This document shows, one piece after another, positions 31,501 to 45,459 of a stretch of DNA of 64,000 bases. The stretch covers positions 4,154,001 to 4,218,000 of the forward strand of contig JBLDXI010000013.1 of assembly GCA_047495785.1 (NCBI GenBank), read 5' to 3'. Each line of letters begins with the position of its first letter. Position 1 is the stretch's first letter. This stretch comes from Lepidodermella squamata (taxonomy: Eukaryota; Gastrotricha). Made by a program: the position numbers and the translations under genes. The notes under the pieces are model-generated. The model was not told where the DNA came from, did not search any database, and worked only from the letters and a program-made list of their open reading frames with translations.

Positions 31501-34500
31501 TTCAACGAATGTTGGAAAACGTCGAGATAACTCGCTAAACTGTACTGGTACATCGAGTTTACAACTGACATATCAGTAAGGACGAAGAACAAAATCGCGC
31601 CTCGCTTCGCAGCTGGGCGATACCCGTCTCGCAATCGATCGATATCCCCCGCAGTTTTCGCGCCTAGCTTCAATTTTTCCGTCACCTCACTCGCCTTTGT
31701 TTTCGTCTCTTCAAGGGTTCGAATTAAATCGATGTTGTCCAACATATTGCCGGTTGTAGTGGCTAATTCTCGAAGGAGCGAGTCTTCAAGGTCTTTTAGC
31801 AATTTTTTGTTGTCACTAGTTTCGAGGATCAACCTTTCACGCTGTTCTTCCAACTCTCGACGCTCGAATTTAACGATGACACTCAACAATTGGTCTTCAA
31901 GACCTTTCAGGGTGACCTGGTAGTTGATAACCATCGCCTTGCCGAAAACAGCTGGGCTGTACTTAGGATTAGGCAGCTTCGTGTTAAGATACAGCCGGAA
32001 ATTCGGATCCCAGTCGACCTCTTTATCGCCGAGGACAACGAATTCTCGACCCTTTTCGCCCTTGAAATTTTTCTCGAGGACGTTATCAATTACAGGGTCG
32101 ATGTACTCATCGACGTCTTTGAACAGGAAGGGTTGGCCGTAGCGAACAGCGTTTTCGAGGAACTTCAGGAAGTAAGGATCGTTGAAGGATGAGATCTTCA
32201 AATTTGCTTTTTCTTCCTTTTTCTTGATCCAGTTCATGGCTTGTTGTTGCGGGTCGATGCAGAGCGGGAATCGGCTGGAACGCGTCGTTAAAATACCGTT
32301 TTGGACTGAGAGTTCATCAGGAGGCAAGCCTTCAGAGTTCCATTTACTGATCTAAATGTAGATGTAAATGTTAATTTTTGTTGCCAAAATGTTAGAATTC
32401 TTTTAAATCTTACCTCCACATCCGAGGTTAGGAGTTCTTCGACTCTGAAAGGTTCAGTTCTTGGGATGTCCAACCTCCGAATATTTTCAAGCCACTCGCC
32501 ATACAACATATCATTTCGGAACTCCCAACTGAAGGGCCCAAGGTAGCTGAGGAAAGAAGCTCCAAGCAGGCAATCACCCAAAAGCCTGACCCGCCTCTTC
32601 TTCAGGCCCTCCAAATCGTTCTGCCAACGAATATTCTCCGAGCCAAGACCTCCGATGAGTTTATCAGCAGCCTTGAGACGGCGCTCCATAATTTCAGTCT
32701 CCTCGGTCAAACGCTGCCGTTCAAGCATAGCCGTTTCGTACTTCTTATTCAATTTATCCAAATCCTGTTCTAGCCGCTCAATTTCAGCGGTTGTTCGCTC
32801 GAGTTTCCGCTTCATATCATTGAAGTTCTTCTCAAGACGCGCCACCTTCTCACGTTTCGGCTTGACCTCTCGAGCCACGTCGCAGTAGCCTAGGACGGCC
32901 TTCACGAATTTGAACAAACCCGCACCGGCCTTTGAAATTTTCTTCATCGCAGCAGCATCAACATCACCCATACGCGCCATGTGTTGCCTGGCCGCTTGCG
33001 TTTGCTTCTGCGTAATGCCGTCGACGTCCATTTCAAGCAGGGTGTTCAAGAAATTACCCTCCGACATCATGCCCTTGGCTGATTTCCACGAAACCTCGCG
33101 AATGCCGCGCAGAATTACGATGCACTCGCAAACAGTTTGCACATCCTCCGGCGGTTTAGCGAACGATCGAATTTCAGTTACGTCGTTCTTATCGAGATCT
33201 TTCAACGCCTCGCGAGCAGCCTCGAGCACAGGCATCGCCTCGGTCAACGCGTCTTCAGCCTCCTTCTTCTCAACCTCGATAATGCCCTTCTGCTCGTCGA
33301 TTTCCTTCGCAGTTTCCTCGGCGGTTTTCTTCTTCTCAGTCGCTTGAGTTGTCGCAGCTGAGATTTCAATCAAAAGCTTCTCACACGCCTCGGTTTTTTC
33401 GGTAACAGCCACCTTTTGAACGGCTAATTTGTCGTTCAAATCTTTCAGCTGGATACTAGCCTCGGCGATTTTCGTCAAACCAGCCGCGAGACGTTCACAT
33501 TGCGCCATCACGAATTTATCCTTCTCATCCAAAACTGTTAGGAAAGTTTTGATAAAGTCGAGATAATGCTTCGGAGTGACGTAGTTAGCTCGACGTAATT
33601 TTTGCTGGAATAACTTGGAATACGTAACCACTGAAGCATGAACTGATACCATGTGTGAAACAACTCCAGCTCGGTGCTCCTCGGGTACAAGAGGGTTATC
33701 TGGGGACACTGAAACATCGGCAACTGCTAGAAGGGCCTGCTCGGGCCATGGGAAGAACCAATCGATAGTCGTATTATTGACCAGACCTGGGAAATTACGG
33801 CAACGGGTTCGTAAGGCGTCTCCGACCGGCGACATAGCCAGGACGATGTGGAGGTTTCCGCAGGCTTTTCGGATGAAATACTGCCAAATTTGCTCGCGAG
33901 CCGTACCAGCGCCGGCCCGGATGGCCTCGTCACGAATCGAGCTGATCAACGCGTCCTTTTCGTCGTCAGGGTATAGGGCAGGGACCATACCTGAGGTCAA
34001 CATGTTGTTGATAAGTTCAAGGAAACCTTCTTCTACAACATGGGCGTCAGTGAACATGAAGGCGATTTTCTTGTTTTCAACCACAAGTTTGTTGTAGAGG
34101 ATTTTCAGGTCGTCTCGGAATGAACTTTCGTTGTAACCGCGGCTTAGCGTGATTTCGAAAATTTCGCACTGAGACGCGAATGCGCCGAGTCGGGTCAGCG
34201 ATTGTTTGCCACTACCGCCGACACCGACCAGCAGCGCGTTGCCTTGGTCCATTCTCAGGGCTCGGACGACTCGGGTTAGATGGTCGAGGGCGTCGTTGAA
34301 CATGACCAGGTTCATGGCTAGGTTCAGCTCGTTGTACTCTTTGAGGATTTCCTCGAATAAGGCCTTGACTGCTTCGTAGGATTGCAGGTCTTCGTAGAGG
34401 CGGGGTTCGCTTTCTTCGAGCGCGTTGCGGTAGTCACCGAACAAAATCGGCTCTTGCATAACGCTCTCCACCCAGCTCCTGAATTTCAATAGAAAAACGT

Positions 34501-37500
34501 AGCGTTTTAGGTATTTTGATCAAAAATATTATCAAAAAGGCAAGTTTTAGAGTCAAATTGCCAATTTGAAAAATGAATGACGGCGAATTTCATGAAGTTT
34601 TGCGAATTTTTCCATTTCGCAGGACTAGGGAAGCTGCTTCCAATAAGCTTTCCAGCGTGATTCTGTTCGAAATTGCAATATTTTAGAAAAAACAGATAGC
34701 TCTTGAAATCTTGATTTGAATATTCTCACACTACATTTCAACTGAGCTATGAATCGCTCACGAGGAAATAGTAAAAAATGGAGTAATTTTAGTGAGTTAG
34801 TGGTTTAGGGCGAAAAAGAGAAACCCGTTGCGCAACAATCGCCCTAAATTGCAAAAACGGTGGCTCGATTGTATGCGGCAGCTGTTGTGCAACAATAGTT
34901 ACATTTTTGAAAATTTCGATGAGATCGAGGCGCCAATTGGCAAAAAAATGGGGTTTCCTCGATATCGATGACGCCAAAAATCGCGAACGATTGGCAAATT
35001 TGGGGTACTGGGTACACCCTAATCGATTTCAAAAATGTTCATTCTGAATTTTCAAGTTTCGAACTTCATCGAATACGCTGGAAAAAAATATAAAATTTAA
35101 ACAAAAAAATGGTTACCGTATTTCATCGAATAATTTTTTTTCCGAACTCGAAAAATATTGAACAAAAATCAGGCAATTATCCGAGAGGGCTTTTATTCGA
35201 GGGAGGCAATTATAAACCCAAAAACGTCATATCATCACTTTAATCAAGCCAATAGATATGAGCATCTTCCAAAAGGCTTGCCAGGTTGAACTATCTAAAC
35301 CGCAGTCAGAAAAGATATTTCTAATCATTTCAGGCCACATGATTTTCCAGGCTTTAACGTATTTTTCAGCCGGCTGGCTATTATTCGAGGCGGGCTATTA
35401 TTAACTTTTGGACCCGGCAATTTCTGTGAATTTATAGGGCTATTATTCGAGTGGGTTATTATTTGAGGTAAAATACTATTCGATGAAATATGGTATCTTA
35501 GATTTTTCAATGGCGTTTTTTAATCAATTTTCTTAATGCCATATTGATTTTAATAAGCTCACTTGTTCGCATTATCAACCAGATCCAAAATGTGCTTATT
35601 GACAATATCCTTGTCCGAATCGACAATCAGACGATCAGAAAAGACTCGAAGGCACTCGTTTCGCCAAACTCGAACAAAACTCTGAACAGTCGGGAATCGC
35701 TCCGGGGTGGTCAAGCACAGCCCAGCATAGACGCGGCTCAAATCACGCAAGTTGAATATGTAGTGAAATTTCGATGGGGTAGGCGGTAAATCGCGCACCA
35801 GCCTGTTGTACAGCTCCATCATCATTTTCGTAAGAACCGAAGTCGTCTGCTGAATATCAGCGTTGAATTTCTGGCAATGTCCAGATAAAATCGAATTGTA
35901 AATGTGGTACAGCGACGTTTCAGACGGGAAAGTCATGTTGAACATGTTGAAAAGGCTCATGAAACGCGGGTCCACCTCGTTACGACCACCGCCGGGTTTA
36001 CCCATACCGCCGACGTAGAACAGATCTTTCAACTGCTTCCAATTCAGATCTTTACCACGATCGTACAAACCACCTCTTTCGACTACCAATTTCAACAAAG
36101 CAATCGGCTGTTGAGTTCCGTAAGTATCGACCTGAGGCATGTTAAGATCGTCGATGAAAATCAGCAGCTTCTTGCCTGGTGGTGGGCCATACGAGTCTTT
36201 GCTTCGCTTTTCAACATTCGCCTCTAAATTTCGCTGGACATCGAGCGAAGTTGTACGACTGCTGAAATTCATCGTCAAAATGATGTTCGCATCCCGGTCG
36301 AGGCCTCGCAGGTATTCTTGAATCGTCGCCGTTTTCGACGTACCAGTATCACCGACTAAAATGATCGGCCGACGTAGATTGACCATCAAATTTAGCAGCC
36401 AAGTCGTGCGGCAGGTGTCAAGGGTCGGGACTAGAATTTCATTGAATTTCCGCCCAGGATCGTGGATGTACTTCGGCACTTTATCAACCCAAGGTATCCA
36501 TTTGTTCTTATCCTGGTCCCAGAAGTAGTCGTAGAGCAACCCAGTGCCAGGTAACTCGCCACAGCCGGCTAGTTTATCCTCAGGGGCAGATTGCATCGAG
36601 GCTAAATAGCGAACGAATTCGTCGAATTTAACCCGCCCTTCTTCAAGGAGCAGCGACCCGCAAGACCATGTAAGAGCCTGCAGGAAAACGGCCTCGGCAA
36701 TGTCGGTTTCGATGTAGTCACCCTTGTAAAGCAACCCATCCAACATATAGCACAACTGCGAGACCATGTTGAGATTTGTCTGGAAAACCATGGTTTTCAG
36801 GCGTTCCTGTTGCTTCCCGCCAACAACGCCCTCCAAAATCATGTCAACACACTGCGGGACGTATTTTTCGAACAAACTCTTCAGGACACCCTGTTCAGTC
36901 GCGTTGGAACGGGTGATGATCCATCGGTCCCAGTACGGCCGGTAGCCCAAGTTTTTCGGGTCGACGAAGACCATGCCGCATCGCGAGACAGTAGCCGGCG
37001 AAGCGTATTGCAAATCGCCAACTTCAAACAAAAGGGCGCAGTGTTTTTGCAGACGAATTCGCTCGCCGTTAGCCAGGGTCAACAGCTTATTGTCATCCAT
37101 TACAGAGTTCATGTTCTCAACCCACACAGCATCGACATCACCGTCGAATAACAGGTAACGCCTTTCGTTTTTCTCAGTCGGCTTGTTGATTTCACGGTAG
37201 ATGTTCGAAAGCAGACCGTCAGTCCAATCACGAGTTGCCGGGTCTAAAACACCGTATAACTCGACAACAGGCCGATCTTTCGGGTTGATGACGTATAACT
37301 TCGTCGCAATTCCCATTCGAGTTTGGGCCTGGACTAACGTGTTGATAACCACTGATTTACCACCACAAGTCGGGCCGACAATCATAGTTGTGTGACGAGT
37401 TAGCATTGTTTCATACATCTGAATTACCTTATCGACCTGTTGCGGCAGTAGGATGTACTTATTATCGGCTAGAACACCCTCGACCTGGTCGTTAAGCTCA

Positions 37501-40500
37501 GGGTAACGAACTCGAGGGCAATCAAGGCCAGGGAATAAATCGCTGATAAGGCCGAGGAAGAGTGGCACGTCCTCGAAAACGAATTTCGGTAGATTCATGT
37601 CACGAAGGGCTCGCATTAGCACGACATCTTCCGGCAGTTCAGCCGCCGCTCGTTTCAACTCACCAGCCATGACGAGGACAGACTTCAAGGCACGAAGGCC
37701 GAAATCGTAGTGGTACTGCTTCGACAACTGCTCTCGGGCTAATTTGTACAAAACTGTCATCTTTTTAGCCAGAACTTTAGCTTGCAAGAAGCCTTCAGAT
37801 AACAACATATTCTCGCAAATAAGCATCAAATCTGGCACGATGACAGTAACTGGTCTGAACAGGGCTTTAACCGACTCGGGTAGTTCGGTACGACCAGCGT
37901 AACCAGGGTTCATTGTGATGAAGTAACCAACCCGCGAATTCAACGAAACCTCACATCCCTCGAAAATGAAGCGTTTAGCGTGAATCGCCAACGCGTTTTG
38001 AATCGTTTTGATCTGGGTTGAAATGACGGAAAGTACCGAGGCGTCGATTCGGTTGAATTCGTCGAAATCACCCCAAGCGCCACATTGAACCAGGCCGAAG
38101 AAGATCTGGCCAATAGCTTTGTAGTCCATACCCTCGCCGCAATTTGTGACAACGCAGAGGAGGCCGAGAGCCTTCGCGAGATCTTTCACACTCTCGGTTT
38201 TTCCCGTGCCAGCTGGCCCGGCCGGGGCGCCGCCGAGTAGCATTGACAAGGCTTGGGTTAGGGTCAAATAGATACGATCAGTCAACGGGGTGATGACTAA
38301 TCGACCGTTAAGACCCATGTATTCATAACCGAACCAAAATTCACCCGTGCATTGACGAATCGATAATTCATCCGGGTCTTTTACCCAGTAAAATCTGAGT
38401 TGACTTTCCCACTCGAACTCCCGCTCGTCAGTAACGGTATCTCGGACGAAGCCATCGATAATATCACGGGCGTGGACGTCGACAATGATCTGAGTGTTCA
38501 GCTTTTTACGATCGTTTTTCGACAAATTTTGCCGAATTTTGAATACGAGATCATCGAGTTGTTTCGACATTTTCTTCGCGTATTCCTTCATCGCAGCTTT
38601 GTTGGCCTTTTTCATCTTACGGAACACGTCCTCAACTTCCCAGGTCCACCAAACTTGGCTGACGGCTAAATCAACCATGCCAAGGTACTTTAGCATCCAA
38701 TCTAGACGGGATAGGCCAGGGGAGCCGTAGAAGAAAGTTGCCTCTTTCGTGATTAATCGATTCGTTCGCCGCATCTCAGCCTCAACTCGAGTCATCCAAT
38801 CTTCGACACGGCCCTCAGCTAAGCAAGGCTGGCGGTACTCCATAACCTCGTTTTCAGCTGAAATCATCGCGGTTACGAGCGTTTCCTTATTCGGGCCAGT
38901 TGTAAATCGAAGCGATTGAATGTTATCGTACATTTTAATCATATGCTCCTGGACGCAAGACGGATCAGCACTGCCGAGAATCGACAGCAATTCGTCGTCG
39001 GAGATGAAGAAAAATCGCGGGAAAGCGTTTCGCTTGTTTTGTAAATAGTCATTCAACGACTTTTGACAACGCTCAAGCCCAGCGCTGATTGTTTCCAGAT
39101 CACTCAAGCGATTCGGCGCCTGGCAAGTTTTGCGAATGTTCGGATCTTTCGAAGTTTCAGCCATGATTTTCTTGAACATTTTATCCAATTGGTCGAATTT
39201 CTTCGCCTCTTCCGGCAGTTGACTCCTAATATCGCCGCCGATGAAAATGCCCTCGAGGTACATCCACTTTCGCTGAACGACCATCCAAAGTTCGAGGACC
39301 TCGCTGATTAGCGATAGGGTCTTTTCCCAATTTTGAACAGCGTTCAAGAACGGGCCGACGAAACGTGAGGCAGCCATGCTTTGTAAATTCATCGAATTAT
39401 CGTCGAGGGCTTGCATGATTTCATCGACTGGCCCTAGAACCCAGCCACGATCTTGATTACCTTTGATATATTTGATAATCGTTAGTTTCATGGAGTTCCA
39501 CTGGTCATCGATGTCTTTAACGCCCTTTTCGATCGCCAATTCTTTCGAAGCGGCAGTTACAATTTCGGAAATCGTTTCCTGGAATCGATGAAGCTCCATG
39601 GCGAAAACGTTTTGCAGCGTGAAAGTTTCCGGGTTCATTTCGAATGAAACACCAGTTTTTCGCATCAAAAGCGTCCAGTGACGATCGCGTAAAGCTTCGT
39701 GTTTGAGATCCATGAAAAGAGGTAGCGATTCCTTGAACTCCTTCAAACGCTCATCAAGCACGCGGCCGACTGGCATGTTTTTGATATCGCGAGGCAGTTT
39801 TCGCAACGATTTGATGAAACTATCAATGCCGTCTTGCAATAATTGAACGTTGAGTTCTTTGAACAGGGTCTGGGCCCAATCTTCACGAGCTTTCTTCTGC
39901 TCCTCGTAGATTTGGAAAATATTCTCCAAGCCTCGAACTTCCTTCTGGATTTGAAGTAGTTCAGGGTAGCTAGTGATCGGAAGATCGAACAACTTTTGGG
40001 CATTGATCAGTTCTTGACGCTGACCCTCCAAATCATTGACTTCTTTAGTGTATTCTTTGAGTTTTTTGACGCCCAAGTCCAAGTCGTCGCCAACACTGCC
40101 AGGTCCTTCGTCGTCAAATCGCTCTTTGAAGGCCGTGAGTTTTTGCGAGAAATTATCGACAATTCCTGAAGTTATCAACGTGAACTTCTTCTTAGCCCCG
40201 AGAAGCTTGGCATCAGTGTTTTTGTAGCTCAAAATGAGATCAGCCCATCGCTGTTCAACAGCAGCGACTTTTAAAGTTTCCTCCTCAGGAACTTCACGCT
40301 TGTAGATCCTCAACATTCTGTACTTCTCTTTGATAGTCAACAATTTGCCTTCAACCCAAAGTGAGTTGTCTTTGATGTGCGAAATAACGGCAAGGACGAA
40401 TTTGAGATCGTCAATTGTCGCGGTTGATCGTTGCAAATCGCGAGCTTTCTCGTCGAAATACGCCTCCAACTCGTCCAGCTCGCTTTTACCCTGCTCATGA

Positions 40501-43500
40501 AGAAGCCGGCCGAATAATTCAATCCACATTTGGCAATGTTGTTGAATCGAATAAATCAGCGGGGCGATGTTAATTTTGATCGAAGCTTCATCTTTAACCG
40601 GCAAAATAGAGGCTAATTCGTCGATTAAGCGGAGGTAGTACTGGAATCGGTCGTCAAACTCAACTTGGCTGGGATTTTTCGCCAGCCAGCGATCAGCTTT
40701 CTGCTGCTTCTCGCCGTGCCAAACGTGCTGATAACGTTTCCAGCGTCTCAAGTACTTCTGAGCATTTGTCAGGATAATCTTCGTATTGGTCGCGATAATT
40801 TGAGCAAGTTCCGTAATTTCAGGGCTGACTGATACGTCTTGGAAGAAACTGAACACGAATGGCTCATCTTCGCCCTCGATTTTCTGCGGCGGCGTTTCAA
40901 TACAAGTTCCGTTCATCCAACGCGTGAAGCCTCGCAGCGATTCAACAGCCTCTCGAACACTCTGGACAATATGCTTATAAATCTCATTCGGACCTGGGTT
41001 GAAAACAGTATCAGGCGCCGCGAGTAGAGCCTCGATTTGAAACAGCGATACAGCTCCGTTCAGTTTGGAATTGAAACGCACCAAATTGCGCTTTGCCAAC
41101 TTCAAAATCGAGCTGTAGACCTTTTTCTCCCAATGTTGGTAGTACAAGGCCAATTTCGGTGACTTTCCAGTGCTTGTATTAACGACTAGACCTTCGATTT
41201 TGGTGATGAGGGGCCCGATTGTTTGGTACTTTCGAATCATCGACTCGACATCCTTCTGCCGTTCTTGCTCGATGTAGTCGAAAAACTCCTTGCAAGTCGG
41301 GAGAGGCGTTGGGAATGTACCCGGTTTCGGGAACCTAAACAGGGTTCCATTTTCGATCAGCGTCAATCTTTGATTTATGTCTCGAGAATTCTTCTGAACT
41401 TGATGCACCAAAGATTCGAATTTCGACAGTGACTATATAGAAAGAAATGTACTTTAGCATTGAAATTTATTTAAAAAATTTACATTATCGACAAAGGCCA
41501 GGAAATCTGAGATGCCAAGCGAGTTCCAATTCAATCGCTTCGACGCAGGTCGAATAATTCTGCGCAGATCTTTGATTTGTGTGTCGAGCAGCAATAGCTC
41601 GGCTGACTCTAGAGATGCCATAACTCTGTGGTAGCGAGTAACCGCATCATTCAGCCCATCGACGTATTTCAGGAATTTATCCTCTTGAAGAGCAACATTT
41701 CGGGCGATTTCCGGAATTTTCAGGCCAAGTTGTTCGATGTATTTGCACTCGCAGATGATTTGCAGAATCATCGAATCAAAATCAACAGTGTAACGAACTT
41801 CATAATTATGGCCAGCTGAAATGAAAAAAAAGAGGATTTAACTATCTTTCGAAAAATCTCAGTTATCAACTCAAAAATTGTGGGAGAAATTGGGGATAAA
41901 ATTAAACTCAATGGGGAAAGTGCGTGCATAGAGGACCATTTTGAAAAATATTTCTCCACGATTTCTATAGATACTATATTGCGCTACCTCTGAGTTTTTA
42001 TAAAAATTAATTGATCTATAAATGATAATGACTACTAGGTGTTAGTTTCTATGTATCGTTGGTACCATTCTTCCTTGCCGCAATATCTCCAGGCAAAGAA
42101 ACGAGACTTCCGCCTGCAAATGCAACATCCCAGTATAAATAAAATGTTCATGCAGATAGTTTCACGCCATGAAAATCCGAAATATGGACGCAAAAAAGTT
42201 ATTAAAGGTCAAACCGGGAGATTTTCAAATTAACGCAAACAGGGTCATGCGGAAACTGTCACGCAGGTCGGTAAATATCTCAATATCTCACGGTTGATAA
42301 TAGATTTTCGTCTATTAAGACGTGTTAGAGCCGGACTCTCCATCGACATCGATGACACTAAATCTTCAAATCATCATTTCTCGTTGATTTACTCATGTCT
42401 CGTGTTGAATTTTTGCTTCGAAAGCGAAATTTCAAAATTGGTGATAAACCATACCTCTCTCAAGCGCAGCAGTCTCCTCCGAAAATGTGCCGATATCTGC
42501 CGGAGCAGGGGGCATGCCACCAGTTGTCCCATCAGTAATCGCATTTTTCGCCTTCGGAGCGTTTCGCAAAACTTTGTGCCGGATTAGTAAGGTCCGGCGA
42601 AGCAGCTGTGGCAGCAATTGTTCGACCTGTTTGTGCCAGGCCGCGTACGTGTCTTCATCGAAGGTTCGCATTTCTTTGCCAACTGCTAGATAATGGGCCC
42701 GGGTTTGTTTTCCCAAATCAGTTTGGATCATTTGCTCCTCCAAATTTTGAAATTTAATTATGGTCGATTTCATGCGGAAGAACAGCGAGCGTTCCCATTC
42801 GAGGGCGCCAGCTGATGGCGGAAGTAGCTTGAAGAAAGGCGGTCTTGATCGTTGCTTTCGGAATAGCTCCGCGATTTGATCGACTTCCTTGGTGTATTGC
42901 TTCAAAATATCGTTGAACTTGCTCATGAGCTGATTGTTGATAGCTGGGCGACTGCGAATGTGCTTGAATTTTTGCAGCAAATTGAAAGCACCCTCGGCTG
43001 ATCGAAGCGTTCGGAAAGACTCGTCGATGAAACGAATCGCTTCTTGTTCGATGTTTTTGACCTCGTGATCAAACCTGTCCATAACGTTTTTCCTCCACGA
43101 CTCTTTGCGCTCGTTTGAAAACGGGTCGTATTTGATTGTTTCAAGAGGCTTGACCAAATTATCAACGCGCATTAAAACCTCATCAATGCGTTTCGGATCC
43201 CCGGTAACAGCTTTTAACTCTGGGCCAAAAAAGCTGTAGAATTCCTCCTGAGTTTGAGCCATTTTATAAAGATCTTGGCAAACGGCAGCCATGTATTCTG
43301 ATTGATCGAACAGGCGTTTCTTATCGAAGTCCCATCGCTTGTCAAATCCCGATTCCTCGATCTTGACACGGACAGCCAAATAAGTATTCTTCCAAGTTTC
43401 CAACATTTGCTGAGCCTCCGAAGTTTTACGCTTTACTTCGATCAACGTATCCCTGAAATTAACATTTTAGAAACCCAAAAGCTCAGAAAACAGGAAAACA

Positions 43501-45288
43501 TACTGGAAAATATGTTTGACGCTTATGACCATAGCTACACGATCGCATAGCTGCCAAGCAATACGCTCCATTAGGGAAATCATCCGCTCTTCAGTATTGT
43601 AATGTCTGCTGATGATCCAAACCTTTGAAAAAGCAAATTTATCAAACTAAAATCTTATCATATCAAAAGCTCACCATTCGCAAGGCATTCATGGTGCCCG
43701 GAAGGGTTTCAGAAACTGACGAGAAGTTGGCACCGTGTGTGATATTCTTGAAGTGGCGCTCAAGCGTGGACAAGAAGCGAACATTGTCTTTAGCCTCTGA
43801 GTAGTACTTGTTCAACTGCGTCAGAGTCTGATTGTCGATAATGCCCTCGGCCTGTCGGAAAATTTCATAGATCTGCATGACAATCGGCTGTTTGAGCTGC
43901 TCGATCAGCCCGCTAAGTGCCGAGTTGATCTCCCTCCAATAGTCTATTTCAGCCAGCGGACCATTATGCTAAAATAACGTAAAATATTTGTAATGATGAA
44001 TGTAAATTGTTAATAAGGACTCACAAGAGGCTTTCGCTTAAGCAATTCTTCAACAGCATCATTGATTTGACGCTCCCACAAGATGGCAGTATCACGAACT
44101 TGCTCAACCAGCTCCCTGTTGCGAAGATTCTCCTGCATGTTATCACTAATCGTAATGTCAGGAATCTCCAGCCGAACTTGTCCTTCGAGTTGCTGCTGGG
44201 TTCGAGTAATAGTTTGAGCAAATTTTTCCATGCTGATGAAAAATTCATCACGAAGTTGCGCTCTCGCCTTCTGCTCTTGAGGGCTGAGTTCAAGCTTCTG
44301 CCTTTCCTCAGGTTCCATAGCCATCTGCTCGCGAACGCTGTACTTCGCGCCAAATGGCTCCGACAGAACACCCGACTCCTCGCCATGTTTGTGCTGAGTG
44401 AAGCGCAAGAGCGGCATGAATGTCTGTTGGAATGATGTTAGGTGTAAAGACTTAAAACAATCCAATTTTCTTAAACTCACCTCGTGTATGAGATTGGTAA
44501 GTGTGGTCAATGTATCTGTATTTTGTACACCAAATTCAAAATATTTGGGCATCTCAGAGACCGCTTCATCAAAAGTAGCAGGCAAAGGCACCATCCCATC
44601 AGTAGTTCTCATGAAATACACGTAGACTTTATCCACTCCTCGAGGTAAAAATTCATAGGCGACATAGAGATAAGTTCTCCAGACTTTCTGAATTATGATT
44701 TTCTGAGAACAATAGGAATAAATTATTTCGGAAGCAAAGAAGTCTTAAATAAGTACCGTTTTCTTTGTAGGCACTTCTTCATCGTCATCGTTACGTGCAT
44801 CATCACCATCTTGATCTGGATTAGGTGTTGTAGCGTCCCCGCCATTTGAGGCAGCTACAAGAATAAACATATTTTAAATGACCAATAAAGTTTTGCAGCA
44901 AACCTGCGGGAGTAGCAGCAGTGTTGGTATTGCCAGTAGCATCATTGCTTACGGCTGTTTGCTCATTCTCGTTATCAGTTTTTTCAAGCTCGGCGTTGAC
45001 ATCTGGAATTTCCGGCTCTAAAAAAATAAATCAGTGGGTAATTTAAACAACGATGATTTACGCTGTCAAACCGTATTCAATTTCAACCTCCTCTTCTTCT
45101 TCTTTCGTATCGTGGTAGAACAAGAGCGCACCACAGTCAGGTTGAGGGGTATCACTGATAAACTTGAGCACAAGCTGTTCGTAATCGCCGTCATCTCGAG
45201 CGAGGAACTCTGTGAACACGTTTACATCTGTGATACCGAGACCAGTGTATATTTGATGGCGCATCCATTCTATTCGGGGATCATCCAT
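28510..45288 (-). CDS. DNAH10: Axonemal dynein heavy chain 10 (inner arm dynein)
   Basis: ATP-driven motor of the inner dynein arm of cilia and flagella. Fifteen exons: 45288-45072, 45017-44904, 44854-44757, 44702-44481, 44423-44025, 43968-43675, 43622-43504, 43452-42455, 41815-41484, 41432-35563, 34478-32414, 32351-30293, 30232-30062, 29818-29687, 29366-28510. The sum is 13,947 nt (4,648 residues), normal for the family. P-loops: AAA1 GPAGTGKT at about 2002, AAA2 GPTCGGKS about 2286, AAA3 GDTGTSKT about 2626, AAA4 GVGGSGKQS about 2977. Coiled-coil stalk arms flank the microtubule-binding tip (about 3210-3490), then AAA5, AAA6 and the C-terminal domain ending [11 protein letters not shown]. 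Long runs match DNAH10 rather than other heavy chains. Exons 2-3 encode a short acidic, variable segment near the N-terminus. The ATG lies 19 nt after a GATTCAG acceptor-like site. All four P-loops look intact. Confidence 0.96.
34479..35562 (-). other. DNAH10 intron between the AAA3 and AAA4 exons (1.08 kb)
   Basis: Donor GTGAGC at 35562, acceptor AAATTCAG at 34479. It contains the inverted-repeat element at 35116-35493. The rest is AT-rich; TGCGCAACAATCG and TGTGCAACAATAG near 34830-34900 are two similar words of unknown meaning. Confidence 0.7.
35116..35493. mobile_element. 378-bp MITE-like element with TATTTCATCGAATA terminal repeats
   Basis: The left end is CCGTATTTCATCGAATAAT and the right end, reverse-complemented, is CCATATTTCATCGAATAGT. 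Both ends abut TA (35114-35115 and 35494-35495). Inside, the words TTATTCGAGG and GGCTATTATTCGAG recur several times in one orientation on the right half. The left half has TATCCGAGAGGGCTTTTATTCGAGGG. The element lies in a DNAH10 intron. TA duplication suggests Tc1/mariner-type movement. Confidence 0.65.
41816..42454 (-). other. DNAH10 intron (639 bp) between tail-domain exons
   Basis: Donor GTATGG at 42454, acceptor ATTTCAG at 41816. A plus-strand open frame of 64 codons (42039-42233) is rich in basic residues but has no recognisable domain and no convincing start context, so no nested gene is called. Confidence 0.6.
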
Positions 45289-45459
45289 GATACAAAAAAT
45301 ATAATCTCTGAATCCCTAGTAAGTGACATAAAATGTTGATAAAATATCTGAGATTCAGCGTGAACATTCAACTAAGCAAGTATAATAACGGCACATAATA
45401 ACTGTAAAAAACAAGAGGGAACCGTGAGGGAAAAGTTACCAGAGTTTTCATTCTAAAAT

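Noticed and set aside
42039-42233. Possible nested plus-strand gene in a dynein intron
   Set aside because: 64 basic codons with no recognisable domain and a poor start context.
30024-45288. Many open frames of 60-150 codons on the plus strand across the dynein exons
   Set aside because: They are shadows of the dynein coding frame on the other strand; none has its own splice context or recognisable domain.
28510-45288. Nematode origin of the sequence, suggested by short introns with TTTTCAG acceptors and operon-like gaps
   Set aside because: A complete, intact axonemal dynein heavy chain is not expected in nematodes, which lack motile cilia and flagellated sperm.
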